A DNA stretch of 64,000 nucleotides, taken from CAZPQN01 sp964588795. Lineage in GTDB: Bacteria; Fidelibacterota; UBA2242. How positions within the stretch are numbered: the first letter of the stretch is position 1; every line of letters starts with the position of its first letter. Below the pieces are notes generated by a model, which saw nothing but the letters and a program-made list of their open reading frames with translations, was not told where the DNA came from and made no database searches. Where the stretch lies: assembly GCA_964588795.1 (NCBI GenBank), contig CAZPQN010000002.1, positions 55,705 through 119,704 on the forward strand, written 5' to 3'. The position numbers and the translations under genes were made by a program. Below, piece after piece: positions 44,100 through 54,366 of this stretch.

Positions 44100-45467
44100 A
44101 TGAAAAAGATTATTGCCTGTAGTAGTGTAATCTTCGGGCTTGTCGCAACTGTTGTTGGGCAAGCCGGTCCATGGGTGTACAGGCCGGAAAGTGATATAAC
44201 GTTCAGTTTAGCGGATTCACTCAGTAACCCTTTCCTGTGCGCTACTGACTCAACCGGAAATCTCTGGGTCCTTTCTTCGACCTCCACTTCTCTGCATGCG
44301 ATCAATGCCCTGTACAAAGCCGCTCCCGGTGATACAGTATTCACGTTGATTGACGATTACACCGACGATGCACCGGTGCATTCGGCCCGCGGCATTTGCG
44401 CTATAGGCAATGATATTTTCGTAGCAGTCCGCAAAACTACTACCGATATGACCGCCATGTTCAAATATCCGCATGGAAATTTTTCCGAGCGTGTAGCTTA
44501 TTCGCTGGATACCTATGTTTCCGGCTACGGAACGTATGTATACGGAATTAGTGGCACCAAGGATGGTTTTATTTACGGTGGAATTGGATATCTGGGACCG
44601 CGAATTCGGCTGTACGATTTTACCGGATTAGCCAGTCCGGACGGAAAATATGTTGCTCCCGAATGCTCAGCGGTTGATCCCGGTGGTTCGTCACCAACTG
44701 GTCAGGATGTCATCCGCGACGTGGCTACCATACCAAATGCCGATTATTTCGCCACCGCGACACCCATCTATACTTCACGGAATAGTCTGTCGGGCGGTAA
44801 TACCGGTGGCGTAACCAAATGGACCGGTGGTACGCAGAACGCGCCAGCCGGTTACACCTGTGTAGCCATCGAAGACGCCGACAGCTACTTGAAATGGACC
44901 AGCAACGTCCCTAACGGTCTCACCTGTGATGCGCAGGGCAATCTCTGGGCTGTCGGGACTGACACGACCCGTCGCTGGGTCAAATGCTTCGCGATTGACG
45001 GTAACTGGGCAACGCAGATCGCCGAACTGCCCAGTGCGACCAGCGCGGATCTTCCCAATGTTTGGGGGGCACCTTTTGTGACGCCCGAAGATATAGCGCT
45101 TAGTCCGGATGGTAACGTCGCCTATGTAATTGACTGCGGAGCCCGGCGTTGCTTTGCATTCCAGAAGGAAACTGATGACGTGCGAGCGAGTAGCACGCCG
45201 AACTCAAAATTTCGCCTCTATCCGGCTTATCCCAATCCGTTCAATCCCGTCACTTCGCTAAAATTTGACCTTCCGGCGGCCGGGCAGGTCAAAGCCCAGC
45301 TTTTCGACCTCCACGGCAAGCTGGTCAGGACGCTGTATGCCGGTGAGCGACAGGCAGGGCTAAATGTATTGACATTTAATGCCGCTGAACTACCGACCGG
45401 TACCTATCTCTTTCAAATTTCCACTGCGTGGGGCACCCAGTCCAATCGGATCACATTATTGAAATAA
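44100..45467 (+). CDS. T9SS cargo protein with beta-propeller body
   Basis: A 455-residue exported protein, first gene of an eight-gene cluster. Signal peptide about 1-20 (MKKIIACSSVIFGLVATVVG). The body (about 25-360) has repeated short beta motifs such as CATDSTGNLWVLSST, LTCDAQGNLWAVGTD and IALSPDGNVAYVIDC, consistent with a six- or seven-bladed NHL/SMP-type propeller. The last 90 residues form a C-terminal sorting domain (FRLYPAYPNPFNPVTSLKFD...GTYLFQISTA...ITLLK). It is probably a surface-anchored binding protein. No catalytic residues are recognised. The truncated gene at the right edge of the window appears to have the same plan. Confidence 0.82.
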   Translation: MKKIIACSSVIFGLVATVVGQAGPWVYRPESDITFSLADSLSNPFLCATDSTGNLWVLSSTSTSLHAINALYKAAPGDTVFTLIDDYTDDAPVHSARGICAIGNDIFVAVRKTTTDMTAMFKYPHGNFSERVAYSLDTYVSGYGTYVYGISGTKDGFIYGGIGYLGPRIRLYDFTGLASPDGKYVAPECSAVDPGGSSPTGQDVIRDVATIPNADYFATATPIYTSRNSLSGGNTGGVTKWTGGTQNAPAGYTCVAIEDADSYLKWTSNVPNGLTCDAQGNLWAVGTDTTRRWVKCFAIDGNWATQIAELPSATSADLPNVWGAPFVTPEDIALSPDGNVAYVIDCGARRCFAFQKETDDVRASSTPNSKFRLYPAYPNPFNPVTSLKFDLPAAGQVKAQLFDLHGKLVRTLYAGERQAGLNVLTFNAAELPTGTYLFQISTAWGTQSNRITLLK

Positions 45468-45471
45468 TCCA

Positions 45472-48012
45472 ATGCGTTCGGTCGTAACCGCGTGGTATCT
45501 GTCGCTACGAATATCTTTATTATTCCTGTTAACTTTCAATTATAGCCAGTCCCAAATTTCTGAGTTACGCGGTGTCTGGCTGAGTCGGGACGTTGTCCGC
45601 CAGGGGCGCAATTCTATCCACGATGCATTTCTACACCTGAAGCAGGCTGGATTCAACGCGGTGTTTGTCAACAATTGGTATCAGGGCTCGACAATTTATC
45701 CGAGTCAGGTGTTAGCTAGTTATGGTGGAGATGAGCAACTGGATGATTACGCAGGTTGGGATCCAGTCAGAGTTTGCGTTGAGGAAGGACACGCACTTGG
45801 TTTGGAAGTGCACCTGTGGTTCGAATACGGATTGATCGCCCATTTCAATTATGCTACGCCCAATCCCGATCCCGGACCGATTCTTACTCATCATCCCGAA
45901 TGGCGGATGAAAAACCGATCGGGAAAAACCTATGCGACTGATAGTTTTAATAATCTGCAATTCTGGCTTGATCCGGCGGATTCCACGGCTTGCGGCTTTA
46001 TAACCGAGCTCTTTGCAGAGTGTGCCCGGCTTTATCCGGAGCTCGATGGCATCCAGACCGATCGCATCCGCTACCCGGATACCAGCTATTCTTTTTCAGA
46101 CGTCGCCCGGCTGAAGTATCAGCAGGAAACCGGGGGCACCGATCCACTGTTAATTGACAAATCACACAGCGAGTGGACGCAGTTCATCAGCTGGCGTGAA
46201 CGCCAGACCAGCAACCTTGCCCACCAAATTTACCAAACTATTAAAAGTATTAATCCCCGTCTTTTGGTTTCCGCGGCTGTCGCTCCGCCCTATATGCTGG
46301 AAGGCGCACAGGACAAAATGCAGGATTGGCCGACCTGGTTCATGGAAAAATCGATAGACCTGCTGTGTCCGATGCTGTATGGTCTGCACAATGATATGCC
46401 TTACTGGCTTGGCAGGTGTTTGGCGGCAGTTCCCTCATCCTTAAATTTCGCCGCGGGTGTGGCGATCGCAGACCTTACCTCAACTCAACTGTCCAATGTC
46501 TATAATTCCATTCGCGACAGAGGTTTTGCCGGAAGTGTGGTCTGGTACTATGGCGACCTGAATGAATCGAACCTTAGCACCTTCGAAAATGATCTTTTCA
46601 TCCCGCCCGCTCCGACGCTAAATCAGCAGATCATCGTTGACGATTCTTACTCGGCCTATATCTCCGCCCGCAATACATTCTCCGCTCCTGGTGGCTATAG
46701 AGACAGTTATCAGATTGCCACGTCCGACGATGCTTTTCTTCAATGGCGGATCCCGGTCTTCCTGACCGGCAACTATCAGATCGCGACCTTTCTCCCGGTA
46801 TCGGCGCCGCAACTGGATTCATTGATTTATATCATCAGCCTCAACGGCAATGCTGAGTCACCCAAATCCGTCGCTACTAATCAAATGACAGGTGCCTGGT
46901 TGACTTTAGGAAATTATCACCTGCAGTTCAGTGACGACCTGTCAATCCGGGTGATTCCCAACCATAATAATCAGTTAATCGCCGATGCCGTGCGACTTGA
47001 GCGGCTCAAGCCTCTGGCCATCGTCGAAGGTTTGACTCCTGATCAGACCACGCTGATGGTTAAATTCGACCGGAAATTGCGTGCTGAAAGCGCCGGCAAT
47101 GCGGCGAACTACCGACTGTTTCCGGATGGAATAATAGAAAAAGCAACCCCGGACGCCGGCGATCCTCAGGTCGTCAGGTTAAAATGTTCCTCCCTCTCAC
47201 CTGATAAAAACTACCGTCTTAAGGCCTGGGATTTGGTTGATCTTGCGGGGCTGGTCAGTGATACGGTTACTTTCGATTTCGAATATACTCCCGGATTGTC
47301 GGCAATAATTGATGATGAATCAACCCTGTTCGGCACGACCGGTAATTGGTCAATGAGTGCAGATGGTCAACCGCTCATCGGCACTGCATATCACCGCACC
47401 CCAGCCGGTGACGGTGCTAACCGGGTTTTTTGGCGTTATCCGGCACCGGCTTCCGGCTATTACATAGCCTATGCCCTGTTTCCGGACTCTTCGATTTTCG
47501 TTGACGATGCCATGTATATCGTTAAGAACGGTGCGAATTTCGACACCGTTTTAGTCAACCAGCAGGCGCCCTGCGCGGCAGGAATCCCGCTCACAATTAC
47601 CTACGCCGAAAAAGGCAGCAATTTAGTCGTGAAACTACACAATCAGTCCCGCAACCCAAGCGACCATTGGGTCGTAGCGGATGCGGTACGGTTCGAAAAA
47701 ACTTTCATCCCTGCGACAGTCATTGATACGCCGCTTAACGACCAACCTGCCGACTTCAAACTTTTCGGCAATTTTCCCAACCCTTTCAATACCGGCACGA
47801 ATATTTTCTTCAACCTTGAGCAGTCCGGCACAATGCGCTTGGCTATTTTCGATTTATCCGGCCGCCAAATCAAAGCGGTGGTTAAAAATTATTCAAGCGG
47901 TGGAAAATACATCATACCGGTTGCTTTGAACAACCAACCAGCGGGCATTTACCTATATCGGATTTCCAATGGGACAAGGACACAGGCCGGTAAAATGCTG
48001 TTAATCAAGTGA
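45472..48012 (+). CDS. Secreted GHL10-family glycoside hydrolase with golvesin-like domains and T9SS tail
   Basis: An 846-residue exported enzyme, 4 bp after the preceding gene. Signal peptide about 1-27. A GHL10 (DUF187) TIM barrel spans about 30-370: ELRGVWLSRDVV, HLKQAGFNAVFVNNW, GLEVHLWFEYG, LDGIQTDRIRYP (with the Asp expected in the active site) and LLCPMLYG. Two golvesin/xylan-lyase-like beta domains follow (about 383-515, IIVDDSYSAY; about 607-735, IIDDESTLFG), separated by an Ig-like domain, and then a C-terminal sorting domain (FGNFPNPFNTGTN to GKMLLIK). GHL10 enzymes cleave glycans; E. coli DigH of this family cuts denuded peptidoglycan. The true substrate is unknown. Confidence 0.85.
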   Translation: MRSVVTAWYLSLRISLLFLLTFNYSQSQISELRGVWLSRDVVRQGRNSIHDAFLHLKQAGFNAVFVNNWYQGSTIYPSQVLASYGGDEQLDDYAGWDPVRVCVEEGHALGLEVHLWFEYGLIAHFNYATPNPDPGPILTHHPEWRMKNRSGKTYATDSFNNLQFWLDPADSTACGFITELFAECARLYPELDGIQTDRIRYPDTSYSFSDVARLKYQQETGGTDPLLIDKSHSEWTQFISWRERQTSNLAHQIYQTIKSINPRLLVSAAVAPPYMLEGAQDKMQDWPTWFMEKSIDLLCPMLYGLHNDMPYWLGRCLAAVPSSLNFAAGVAIADLTSTQLSNVYNSIRDRGFAGSVVWYYGDLNESNLSTFENDLFIPPAPTLNQQIIVDDSYSAYISARNTFSAPGGYRDSYQIATSDDAFLQWRIPVFLTGNYQIATFLPVSAPQLDSLIYIISLNGNAESPKSVATNQMTGAWLTLGNYHLQFSDDLSIRVIPNHNNQLIADAVRLERLKPLAIVEGLTPDQTTLMVKFDRKLRAESAGNAANYRLFPDGIIEKATPDAGDPQVVRLKCSSLSPDKNYRLKAWDLVDLAGLVSDTVTFDFEYTPGLSAIIDDESTLFGTTGNWSMSADGQPLIGTAYHRTPAGDGANRVFWRYPAPASGYYIAYALFPDSSIFVDDAMYIVKNGANFDTVLVNQQAPCAAGIPLTITYAEKGSNLVVKLHNQSRNPSDHWVVADAVRFEKTFIPATVIDTPLNDQPADFKLFGNFPNPFNTGTNIFFNLEQSGTMRLAIFDLSGRQIKAVVKNYSSGGKYIIPVALNNQPAGIYLYRISNGTRTQAGKMLLIK

Positions 48013-48022
48013 GGAATCATTC

Positions 48023-51000
48023 TTGACAGCTGGACGAAAAAAAATACGCCAGCAACCAGCACGTTTCTTTCCGCGGGTGGATCATATTTTCCGATGTATC
48101 ACCGACCCGTTTTTACATCTGATCATCTTATTTGCCCTTCTGACATCCGAGCTCCTACCCCAAAACACAGGTAAAATCTCCGGGCGGGTTTTCGATGCGG
48201 CTGCGCAGAAGGCCTTGCCAGGTGCCAACGTCGTTATTCCCGAATTACAGACCGGAGCGGCGACGGATTTGAATGGCCATTTTGCCATCATGCGGCTCTA
48301 TCCCGGCAGTTATACGCTTAAAGTTACCTTTATCGGTTACTCGCCAATTACTATTACCGATGTAAGGGTCAGCATTGACAAAACGACCTTCCTCGAGATT
48401 CCAATGCAGATACAGGGCATCGCCACTCAGGAAGTGGTTGTCACAGCTAAAAAGCCCATTGTCGAAAAAGACAAAACTTTCAGCTCCACCAACTTCGAAG
48501 CGGATGAAATCAGCGAAATACCGTCCGAGGGTTTGCGCGACATTCTCGACCTGAACGCCAGCCTGCAGCGCAATGCGAATGGAACTTATTCCCTGCGCGG
48601 GGGTGGCAGTTTCGACATCAACTTCATGATTGACGGGGTGAGTCAGGAAAATTCCAACACCGGCGTTCCTGGTACAAATTACATGGGTGAGAAGTCGAAT
48701 ACGTCCTGGAAATATGACTTCAATCCATTGGGCGTCAAGCAGATGGAATTAATTTCCGGAGGATTCAGTGCCGAGTATGGCAACGCCCAATCCGGTGTCG
48801 TCAAAATCGTGACTAAGGAAGGTACCCCCGCATTTCACGGCGAGATGCGCATCGAATACCGCGGGCCGGGTCAGTATCACTTCGGTGATTATCTCTACGG
48901 GCGTAACAATTTCGAATGGCAACGCTGGGGACAACTGGAAAACTGGTTCACTGCGACGGCCTTTCAACTCCCGCAGAGTAGTCAAATCGGCACACCTTCC
49001 TATATAGACGGAATACCTGTCAATCTGTTCTATTTCTCCGACTCCCTTCATACCTACCTGCCTTATAGTCGTTCAATCAACGACTCACTCGCTGTCGCTT
49101 ATTACAACCAGTGGCTGGCCTCCCACTCACCCGGCGGAAAAATCCTGTCGCAGGTTACCGATTACAACTGGACTGTTAGTGGATCGGGTCAATTAAGTAG
49201 CGGTGATTCGGTGATGCTCTATCGCAAAAACTGGCTTTATTCACAGGTCAAGAATCCCACGAACAAGTTAGGAGTGTATGATTATCGCCAATTGTCCTTT
49301 GTGCGTTACCTGTTTGGTTTAGGCGGGCCGATCGGGCAACTGGAGGGTTGCACCTTCTTTCTATCGGGGGAAAAGCGCCGCAAGCCTACACGCCTGCCTA
49401 CCTATGAAAAATACAACGACTATGAAAATATCAATCTGACGACTGTTTTGCGGGTAAGCTCGGCTCTGCGGGTACGGACAATGCTACAGTATCAGCACAG
49501 CCGCAATGGCGTTTTCTCGGGATCGGATGACATTCGCTGGGCTTCGCCGGTTGGCAGTGTTTCCTTCAACACCGGAAAACAAAAATACCTGCTGATTTCT
49601 ATTGCCCCGAAAGATGAATATGCCTGGATTCAATCGCTGATGCTGACTTACGTCTTTCGACCGGAAACTTTCTTAGAATGGACGATCTCGCATACCTACG
49701 AACAGTACGCGATGAATACCGAGCCACTTTCCACCACCTGGCAGGCGCCTCAGGGAGTGTGGGACGAAGGTTATACACGCCTGGTCTGGGATCCTTCGGC
49801 CACGGCCTACAATCAGGATGTACGCACCGATATTTACGCGACAAAATTAGATTTCACCCACCAGTTCAGTCCTCAGAACCACCTCAAAGCCGGCCTGCAG
49901 GCCACCGGCTGGAAGATGCATTACAGTTCGGTATCCAGTGCGTATGCCAACGCGCTTATCTATAAATCCGGATTTGCCGAATACTATAAAGCCAATCCAA
50001 TCTATGCCGCCGGTTATGTGCAGGATAAAATGGAGTACAAAGGTCTGATTGCCAATCTCGGTCTCCGGTTGGAGGGATTCAACAACAACGCGGATGTCCC
50101 GGCTGACCCCTATGACGTCTTTTATCCGGGTACGATGGGACCAACGGACGTCGGCAGTCCGGAAACACAAAAACCCCAAACCCATTGGGCACTCTCGCCG
50201 CGGGCCGGACTGTCATTCCCGATCGGTGAACGCACGGCGTTTCGTCTGCAATATGGTCATTTCTATGCCATGCCCATCTTTCGGCACACTTTATCGCGCT
50301 CTACCTGGCAGGGTTGGATCATGGTCGGTAACCCGAACCTGGATTTTCGAAAAACAATCAGTTATGAATTCGGACTTCAGCACAGCCTTTTCGGGACGCA
50401 TCGCCTGGACGTAGTCGCCTATTATAATGACCGCACCAGTCAAACAATCAACATCCGCCGCCACTTTGATCAGGGAAGTTACGGTCGTAGCGTCACTGAT
50501 CCTTACGCCGCGACCTATGTCAATACGGGTTACGGCGCCACCCGCGGCATTGAAATAGCCCTGGATCGAGTCGCCGTTTCCAATTGGCGCTACCGCTTCA
50601 AGTACGCTCTGTCCCGCACCTCGTCAGGGGCTTATGGTCCCTGGGAAATCTGGGAAAAAGATGACCCCAATAAACCCTTTGATATGCGTCCGTTCATTCT
50701 GCGCGCCAATGATAATATCACCTCCGAAGATAAAACGCACGCTTTCAGTGCCATAGTAACCTACTCCTGGGCCAAGAAAAGTGGACCGCATATCGGCAGT
50801 TTCTTCCCGCTGGCCAACTCCGCCCTTTCACTCAGCTACATGTTTCGCAGTGGCAGTCCGTTCACCTACGTCACGAGCTACGATGAATTTTTCGATGTGG
50901 AAAATAACCGCCGTTACCCGCTCGAATATGAGACCGATTTGAGTTATCTGAAAAGTGTCAAGATGTTAGGTTTCGAGGTGACGATCGCCTGTCGCATCCA

Positions 51001-51187
51001 GAACCTATTCAATAACCGGTGGCTGACGCCCTTCGATGCGACGGTCGAGAAGGATGACCTGAACCGCTGGGTCCTGACCGGCCTGACTTGGGACGATCCA
51101 AACCATCCTAATTATAAATATAACTATCACCGCGCGTACCGCAACACGCCACGGGAAATTTATTTTAACTTGGGACTCGGATTCTAA
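48023..51187 (+). CDS. TonB-dependent outer-membrane receptor
   Basis: A receptor of up to 1054 residues, third gene of the cluster. After a signal segment (LHLIILFALLTSELLPQ) comes a carboxypeptidase-regulatory-like domain (GKISGRVFDAAAQKALPGAN), a plug domain (ATQEVVVTAKKP, then LRGGGSFDINFMIDGVS, GGFSAEYGNAQSGVV), and a long barrel ending in aromatic Phe (FNLGLGF). It should import a ligand with TonB energy. There is no SusD partner next to it. The start is TTG 48023 (with GAGGA upstream); GTG 48077 would also give a usable signal peptide. Flanking genes suggest the ligand is a product of the secreted GHL10 enzyme. Confidence 0.93.
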   Translation: MTAGRKKIRQQPARFFPRVDHIFRCITDPFLHLIILFALLTSELLPQNTGKISGRVFDAAAQKALPGANVVIPELQTGAATDLNGHFAIMRLYPGSYTLKVTFIGYSPITITDVRVSIDKTTFLEIPMQIQGIATQEVVVTAKKPIVEKDKTFSSTNFEADEISEIPSEGLRDILDLNASLQRNANGTYSLRGGGSFDINFMIDGVSQENSNTGVPGTNYMGEKSNTSWKYDFNPLGVKQMELISGGFSAEYGNAQSGVVKIVTKEGTPAFHGEMRIEYRGPGQYHFGDYLYGRNNFEWQRWGQLENWFTATAFQLPQSSQIGTPSYIDGIPVNLFYFSDSLHTYLPYSRSINDSLAVAYYNQWLASHSPGGKILSQVTDYNWTVSGSGQLSSGDSVMLYRKNWLYSQVKNPTNKLGVYDYRQLSFVRYLFGLGGPIGQLEGCTFFLSGEKRRKPTRLPTYEKYNDYENINLTTVLRVSSALRVRTMLQYQHSRNGVFSGSDDIRWASPVGSVSFNTGKQKYLLISIAPKDEYAWIQSLMLTYVFRPETFLEWTISHTYEQYAMNTEPLSTTWQAPQGVWDEGYTRLVWDPSATAYNQDVRTDIYATKLDFTHQFSPQNHLKAGLQATGWKMHYSSVSSAYANALIYKSGFAEYYKANPIYAAGYVQDKMEYKGLIANLGLRLEGFNNNADVPADPYDVFYPGTMGPTDVGSPETQKPQTHWALSPRAGLSFPIGERTAFRLQYGHFYAMPIFRHTLSRSTWQGWIMVGNPNLDFRKTISYEFGLQHSLFGTHRLDVVAYYNDRTSQTINIRRHFDQGSYGRSVTDPYAATYVNTGYGATRGIEIALDRVAVSNWRYRFKYALSRTSSGAYGPWEIWEKDDPNKPFDMRPFILRANDNITSEDKTHAFSAIVTYSWAKKSGPHIGSFFPLANSALSLSYMFRSGSPFTYVTSYDEFFDVENNRRYPLEYETDLSYLKSVKMLGFEVTIACRIQNLFNNRWLTPFDATVEKDDLNRWVLTGLTWDDPNHPNYKYNYHRAYRNTPREIYFNLGLGF

Positions 51188-51201
51188 AGGGTAATTATAC
51201 G

Positions 51202-53229
51202 ATGCCAGACCGCAAGAAAATATCGCTCTCCGTACCCTTGACCTTGACCTCGACCTCAGCCTTAATCTTGACCCTAATCTTTTTCTCTCTTCCCCTCCTA
51301 TCTTACGCCCAGGATAATGTACTTTTTTTACGGGAAGGGCGGCTCTGGGAAACCATCAACCTGGCAAAGATCGGTCCCACTTTCAACAACTGGGCACGCA
51401 GTGGATATGGCATGGATCATCCTGGTTACGAACCCAACTGGATCGCCGGTCATACGGGACTTGCACCTTCTCACCATTGCGGAGGTGGATTCTGGATCAC
51501 GGCCCTTAGTCCGAGCGGTTCAGTTTGGGGTGTGGAGGATTTTGCACTGTATGCCGGTTCGGTGGGTTTCGAACCAACTGCCAAGTATATCGCCCAGACA
51601 AACCGTTTTGTCTATCCGGATAAATCCAACTACTTTCAGCAAACCAACCCGCACGCTGGTGAGCTTTGCGTCGAGACAATTTTTCAATGGAATCCGCAGT
51701 ATATATTCCCCTATACTCGCCAGGCTTTCCTGCCCATTCGCGTCAGCCGCAGGATCCACCAGTGGGTCACGCACGAAATTGACCAGGATTATATCATTTG
51801 TGACTATGTTATTACGAATGTCGGCGACTCTACGATGCACAAGACTTATCTGATGTTTCTGTACGGTTTTGCCATAAATGCCCGGGGTTGGTCAATTTTG
51901 TTCCCTGACTACAACCAGGGAGCGCGGAATACGCGCATGGTTTGGGATGGCACCCGGCGTCTGATGTACGGCTATGCCGCCAATTTCAGCGAAACTCCCG
52001 GCGATGATGCCTATGATTACTGGGAACAGGGCGGCCCTAACCGTCAGGGAGAATATCTTGCGCCCGGTTATGCTGGATTGAAATTCCTCTACATCTCCCC
52101 CGACTCAAGCGGTCGGGCCAATCGCATTCATAAATACGGCTGGGCGGCTTCGCATCCCACCCAAGCCAGTCATCCCTTCACCAATCAGGGCACTCTCGAC
52201 GCGGAATATCAGATTATCCGTAATCCGGCTCTGGCGACGGATGCTATTACCTCGATGGGTGACACGCGCTGGGGTTCAACCCGCGTCTGGACCATGCTAA
52301 CCGTGGGACCTTGGGACCTCGCTCCGGGGGATTCCATCCGGATTGTCCTGGCGGAACTTGTCGGGAGTGTACCGTATGAAACGGTCATCAATCCGGCCAC
52401 TCAGGTGACGCATATCGCTAAAGGGAAAAACATCCTGCTCGATCTGGCCGCCAGAGCCCAGGCTTGCTTCGATCGCGATTTCGATCTGCCTGACCCGCCG
52501 GCACCGCCATACGAATTTCAATTGAATCACTTGGCAGAAGACAAAGTCGGCGCCCGCTTGAGCTGGTCGGACGCCAATGAAGCCATTCCCGACCCGGATT
52601 ATACCGGTAGTGCAGCCCTAGACTTCGCGGGATATAAAATTTACCGGTCAAACTATCTGCCCATCGGACCGTGGGATTCTATTGGAGTGATTGCGCGCCA
52701 CGATCCGCAATACTTCGACAATGCCAGCGGTAAGTATTCTTTCATTGATTCGGCTCTGACAATTGGCGAAAGTTACTACTACGCGATTACGGCTTACGAT
52801 CAGGGACATCCGCTCTGGCCGCCCGATCCGGGCAGCTATCCCAGTGGCGTTCCCCCGCTCGAGAGTTCCAAGTATGTCAATCGTACGATCCAACCTTTTC
52901 GTGCCGGATTGGGGCCCAGTAAAAACCTGGCGCGGGTTCTGGTTGTCCCGAATCCGTTTATCATGTCCTCAGGACTGACGATACCGGGAGACGAGGATAT
53001 TATTCAATTCGTCAATGTACCAAGCCCCTGCACGATCCGCATCTATACCGTGCGGGGTGATCTTGTTAAAATAATCGAACATAAGGAAGAGGTCGGCACG
53101 GCTACCTGGGATCAGGTGACCAGCTGGGGACAATTCGTCGAAAGCGGCATTTATATTTATCATATCACCTCACATGCCGCCGATTCCAAAAACCAAACTG
53201 TAATCGGGAAATTCAGCATTATCCGATGA
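51202..53229 (+). CDS. Exported protein with Fn3-like and C-terminal sorting-like domain, function unknown
   Basis: A 675-residue exported protein. Its signal peptide (about 1-35, ending LLSYAQ) is encoded by a period-6 degenerate repeat. The main body (about 40-410) is rich in aromatic residues (GFWITALSPSGSVWGVEDF, YDYWEQGGPNRQGEYLAPGYAG) and recalls large secreted proteins common in KSB1/Calditrichota-like genomes without a known activity. A fibronectin-III-like domain (about 430-540, ARLSWSDAN...DFAGYKIYRSN...YYYAITAYDQG) and a final beta domain (VVPNPF...YTVRGDLVKIIEH...GIYIYHITS) similar to T9SS sorting domains follow. It sits directly after the TonB receptor and may act as its surface partner in place of SusD. 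That role is a guess. Confidence 0.7.
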   Translation: MPDRKKISLSVPLTLTSTSALILTLIFFSLPLLSYAQDNVLFLREGRLWETINLAKIGPTFNNWARSGYGMDHPGYEPNWIAGHTGLAPSHHCGGGFWITALSPSGSVWGVEDFALYAGSVGFEPTAKYIAQTNRFVYPDKSNYFQQTNPHAGELCVETIFQWNPQYIFPYTRQAFLPIRVSRRIHQWVTHEIDQDYIICDYVITNVGDSTMHKTYLMFLYGFAINARGWSILFPDYNQGARNTRMVWDGTRRLMYGYAANFSETPGDDAYDYWEQGGPNRQGEYLAPGYAGLKFLYISPDSSGRANRIHKYGWAASHPTQASHPFTNQGTLDAEYQIIRNPALATDAITSMGDTRWGSTRVWTMLTVGPWDLAPGDSIRIVLAELVGSVPYETVINPATQVTHIAKGKNILLDLAARAQACFDRDFDLPDPPAPPYEFQLNHLAEDKVGARLSWSDANEAIPDPDYTGSAALDFAGYKIYRSNYLPIGPWDSIGVIARHDPQYFDNASGKYSFIDSALTIGESYYYAITAYDQGHPLWPPDPGSYPSGVPPLESSKYVNRTIQPFRAGLGPSKNLARVLVVPNPFIMSSGLTIPGDEDIIQFVNVPSPCTIRIYTVRGDLVKIIEHKEEVGTATWDQVTSWGQFVESGIYIYHITSHAADSKNQTVIGKFSIIR

Positions 53230-53348
53230 TACAAATTATTTTTTCTAATCATTCGAACTGTTCAGCTATACAAAGTATTCAGTGTGATACTCGTTTAGAT
53301 TCAATCAGCCGTCGGAAAATAACCCTGCACTCGATTGGCCGTGAACGG

Positions 53349-54320
53349 ATGATGTATTGCTCAACTTTAATTCATCACGGGCGGATTTCGCTTCGCTCAA
53401 CCTTAGTCTTGGTCCTGACCTTGTCCCTATCTTTCCCGCCTGGGCTTTCGGCGCGTTTTCGCAAAACCGGTACGGTCGGTTATAGCTTTTTAAAAATTCC
53501 TGTCACCGCCCGGCATACAGCTTTGGGCGAATCTATGGGAAGTATCACGGATAACGCCGGCATCACACCGTTGTTTTTAAATCCAGCTGTTTTAGGTTTC
53601 CAGACCCATAAGACCGTCGGGTGCAGTTATTCCACCTGGATCGCCGATATAAATCATCAGGCTGGCGGGGTGACCTCTGACCTCGGGTATTTTGGAATAA
53701 TCGGCATTGGAATCAACTATTTAGATTACGGCGAATTTACGCGGACTGCACACGGTGCAAACTTAGGCGAATATTTAGTAACCGGCACGTACCAGGCTCA
53801 AGCTTTAGCGATCGGTCTGACTTATGCCCGTCGGCTCACTGACCGCTTCGCGTACGGACTCAGGCTCAATCACGTGCGCGAGACGATCGCAGAGTATACC
53901 TCGACCAATTTCCTGCTCGATATGGGAGTTATTTATTTCACCGGCTGGCGTTCCTTGCGAATCGGTGGTTTTATCAACAATTTCGGAGTAGACGAAAAAT
54001 ATATCGGAGACTCCTTCAAAATGCCGACTGAATTGCATCTCAGTCTGACTTACGACCTTTTCGACATAACCCACCATAAGTTGACCCTGACAAGTGAATT
54101 GTCCCATCCCAGCGACAATCTGGAAAAAATTCACGTGGGTGTTGAGTATCAGTTGTACCGGACTATTTTCCTGCGCGGCGGTTATAAATTTCAGACCGAT
54201 GAAGACCATTTTGCGTTCGGCGGCGGGATTCTCTGGCAAGGTTTTTTACTCGACCTGGCTGTGACACCGTTCGGCAGGTTCCCGACCATTTACCATTTAA
54301 CCCTCCAGAAGGAGTTTTGA
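53349..54320 (+). CDS. PorV/PorQ-family outer-membrane protein
   Basis: A protein of 323 residues from ATG 53349, with a signal peptide ending LSFPPGLSA, followed by the PorV/PorQ opening (GYSFLKIPVTARHTALGES...ITDNAGITPLFLNPAVLG) and a FadL-like barrel of about 14 strands to the C-terminal aromatic (LQKEF). In type IX secretion PorV shuttles cargo from the translocon to PorU and PorQ is a related accessory protein. An upstream ATG at 53226 overlaps the previous stop (ATGA) but adds 41 residues that look unlike a signal peptide, so the start is uncertain. It sits inside a cargo/receptor operon, not with core por genes. Confidence 0.82.
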   Translation: MMYCSTLIHHGRISLRSTLVLVLTLSLSFPPGLSARFRKTGTVGYSFLKIPVTARHTALGESMGSITDNAGITPLFLNPAVLGFQTHKTVGCSYSTWIADINHQAGGVTSDLGYFGIIGIGINYLDYGEFTRTAHGANLGEYLVTGTYQAQALAIGLTYARRLTDRFAYGLRLNHVRETIAEYTSTNFLLDMGVIYFTGWRSLRIGGFINNFGVDEKYIGDSFKMPTELHLSLTYDLFDITHHKLTLTSELSHPSDNLEKIHVGVEYQLYRTIFLRGGYKFQTDEDHFAFGGGILWQGFLLDLAVTPFGRFPTIYHLTLQKEF

Positions 54321-54366
54321 TATCCAACCCGGTTTTCTAAAACGTATTTGTCTCCGAGGTTCTGGA

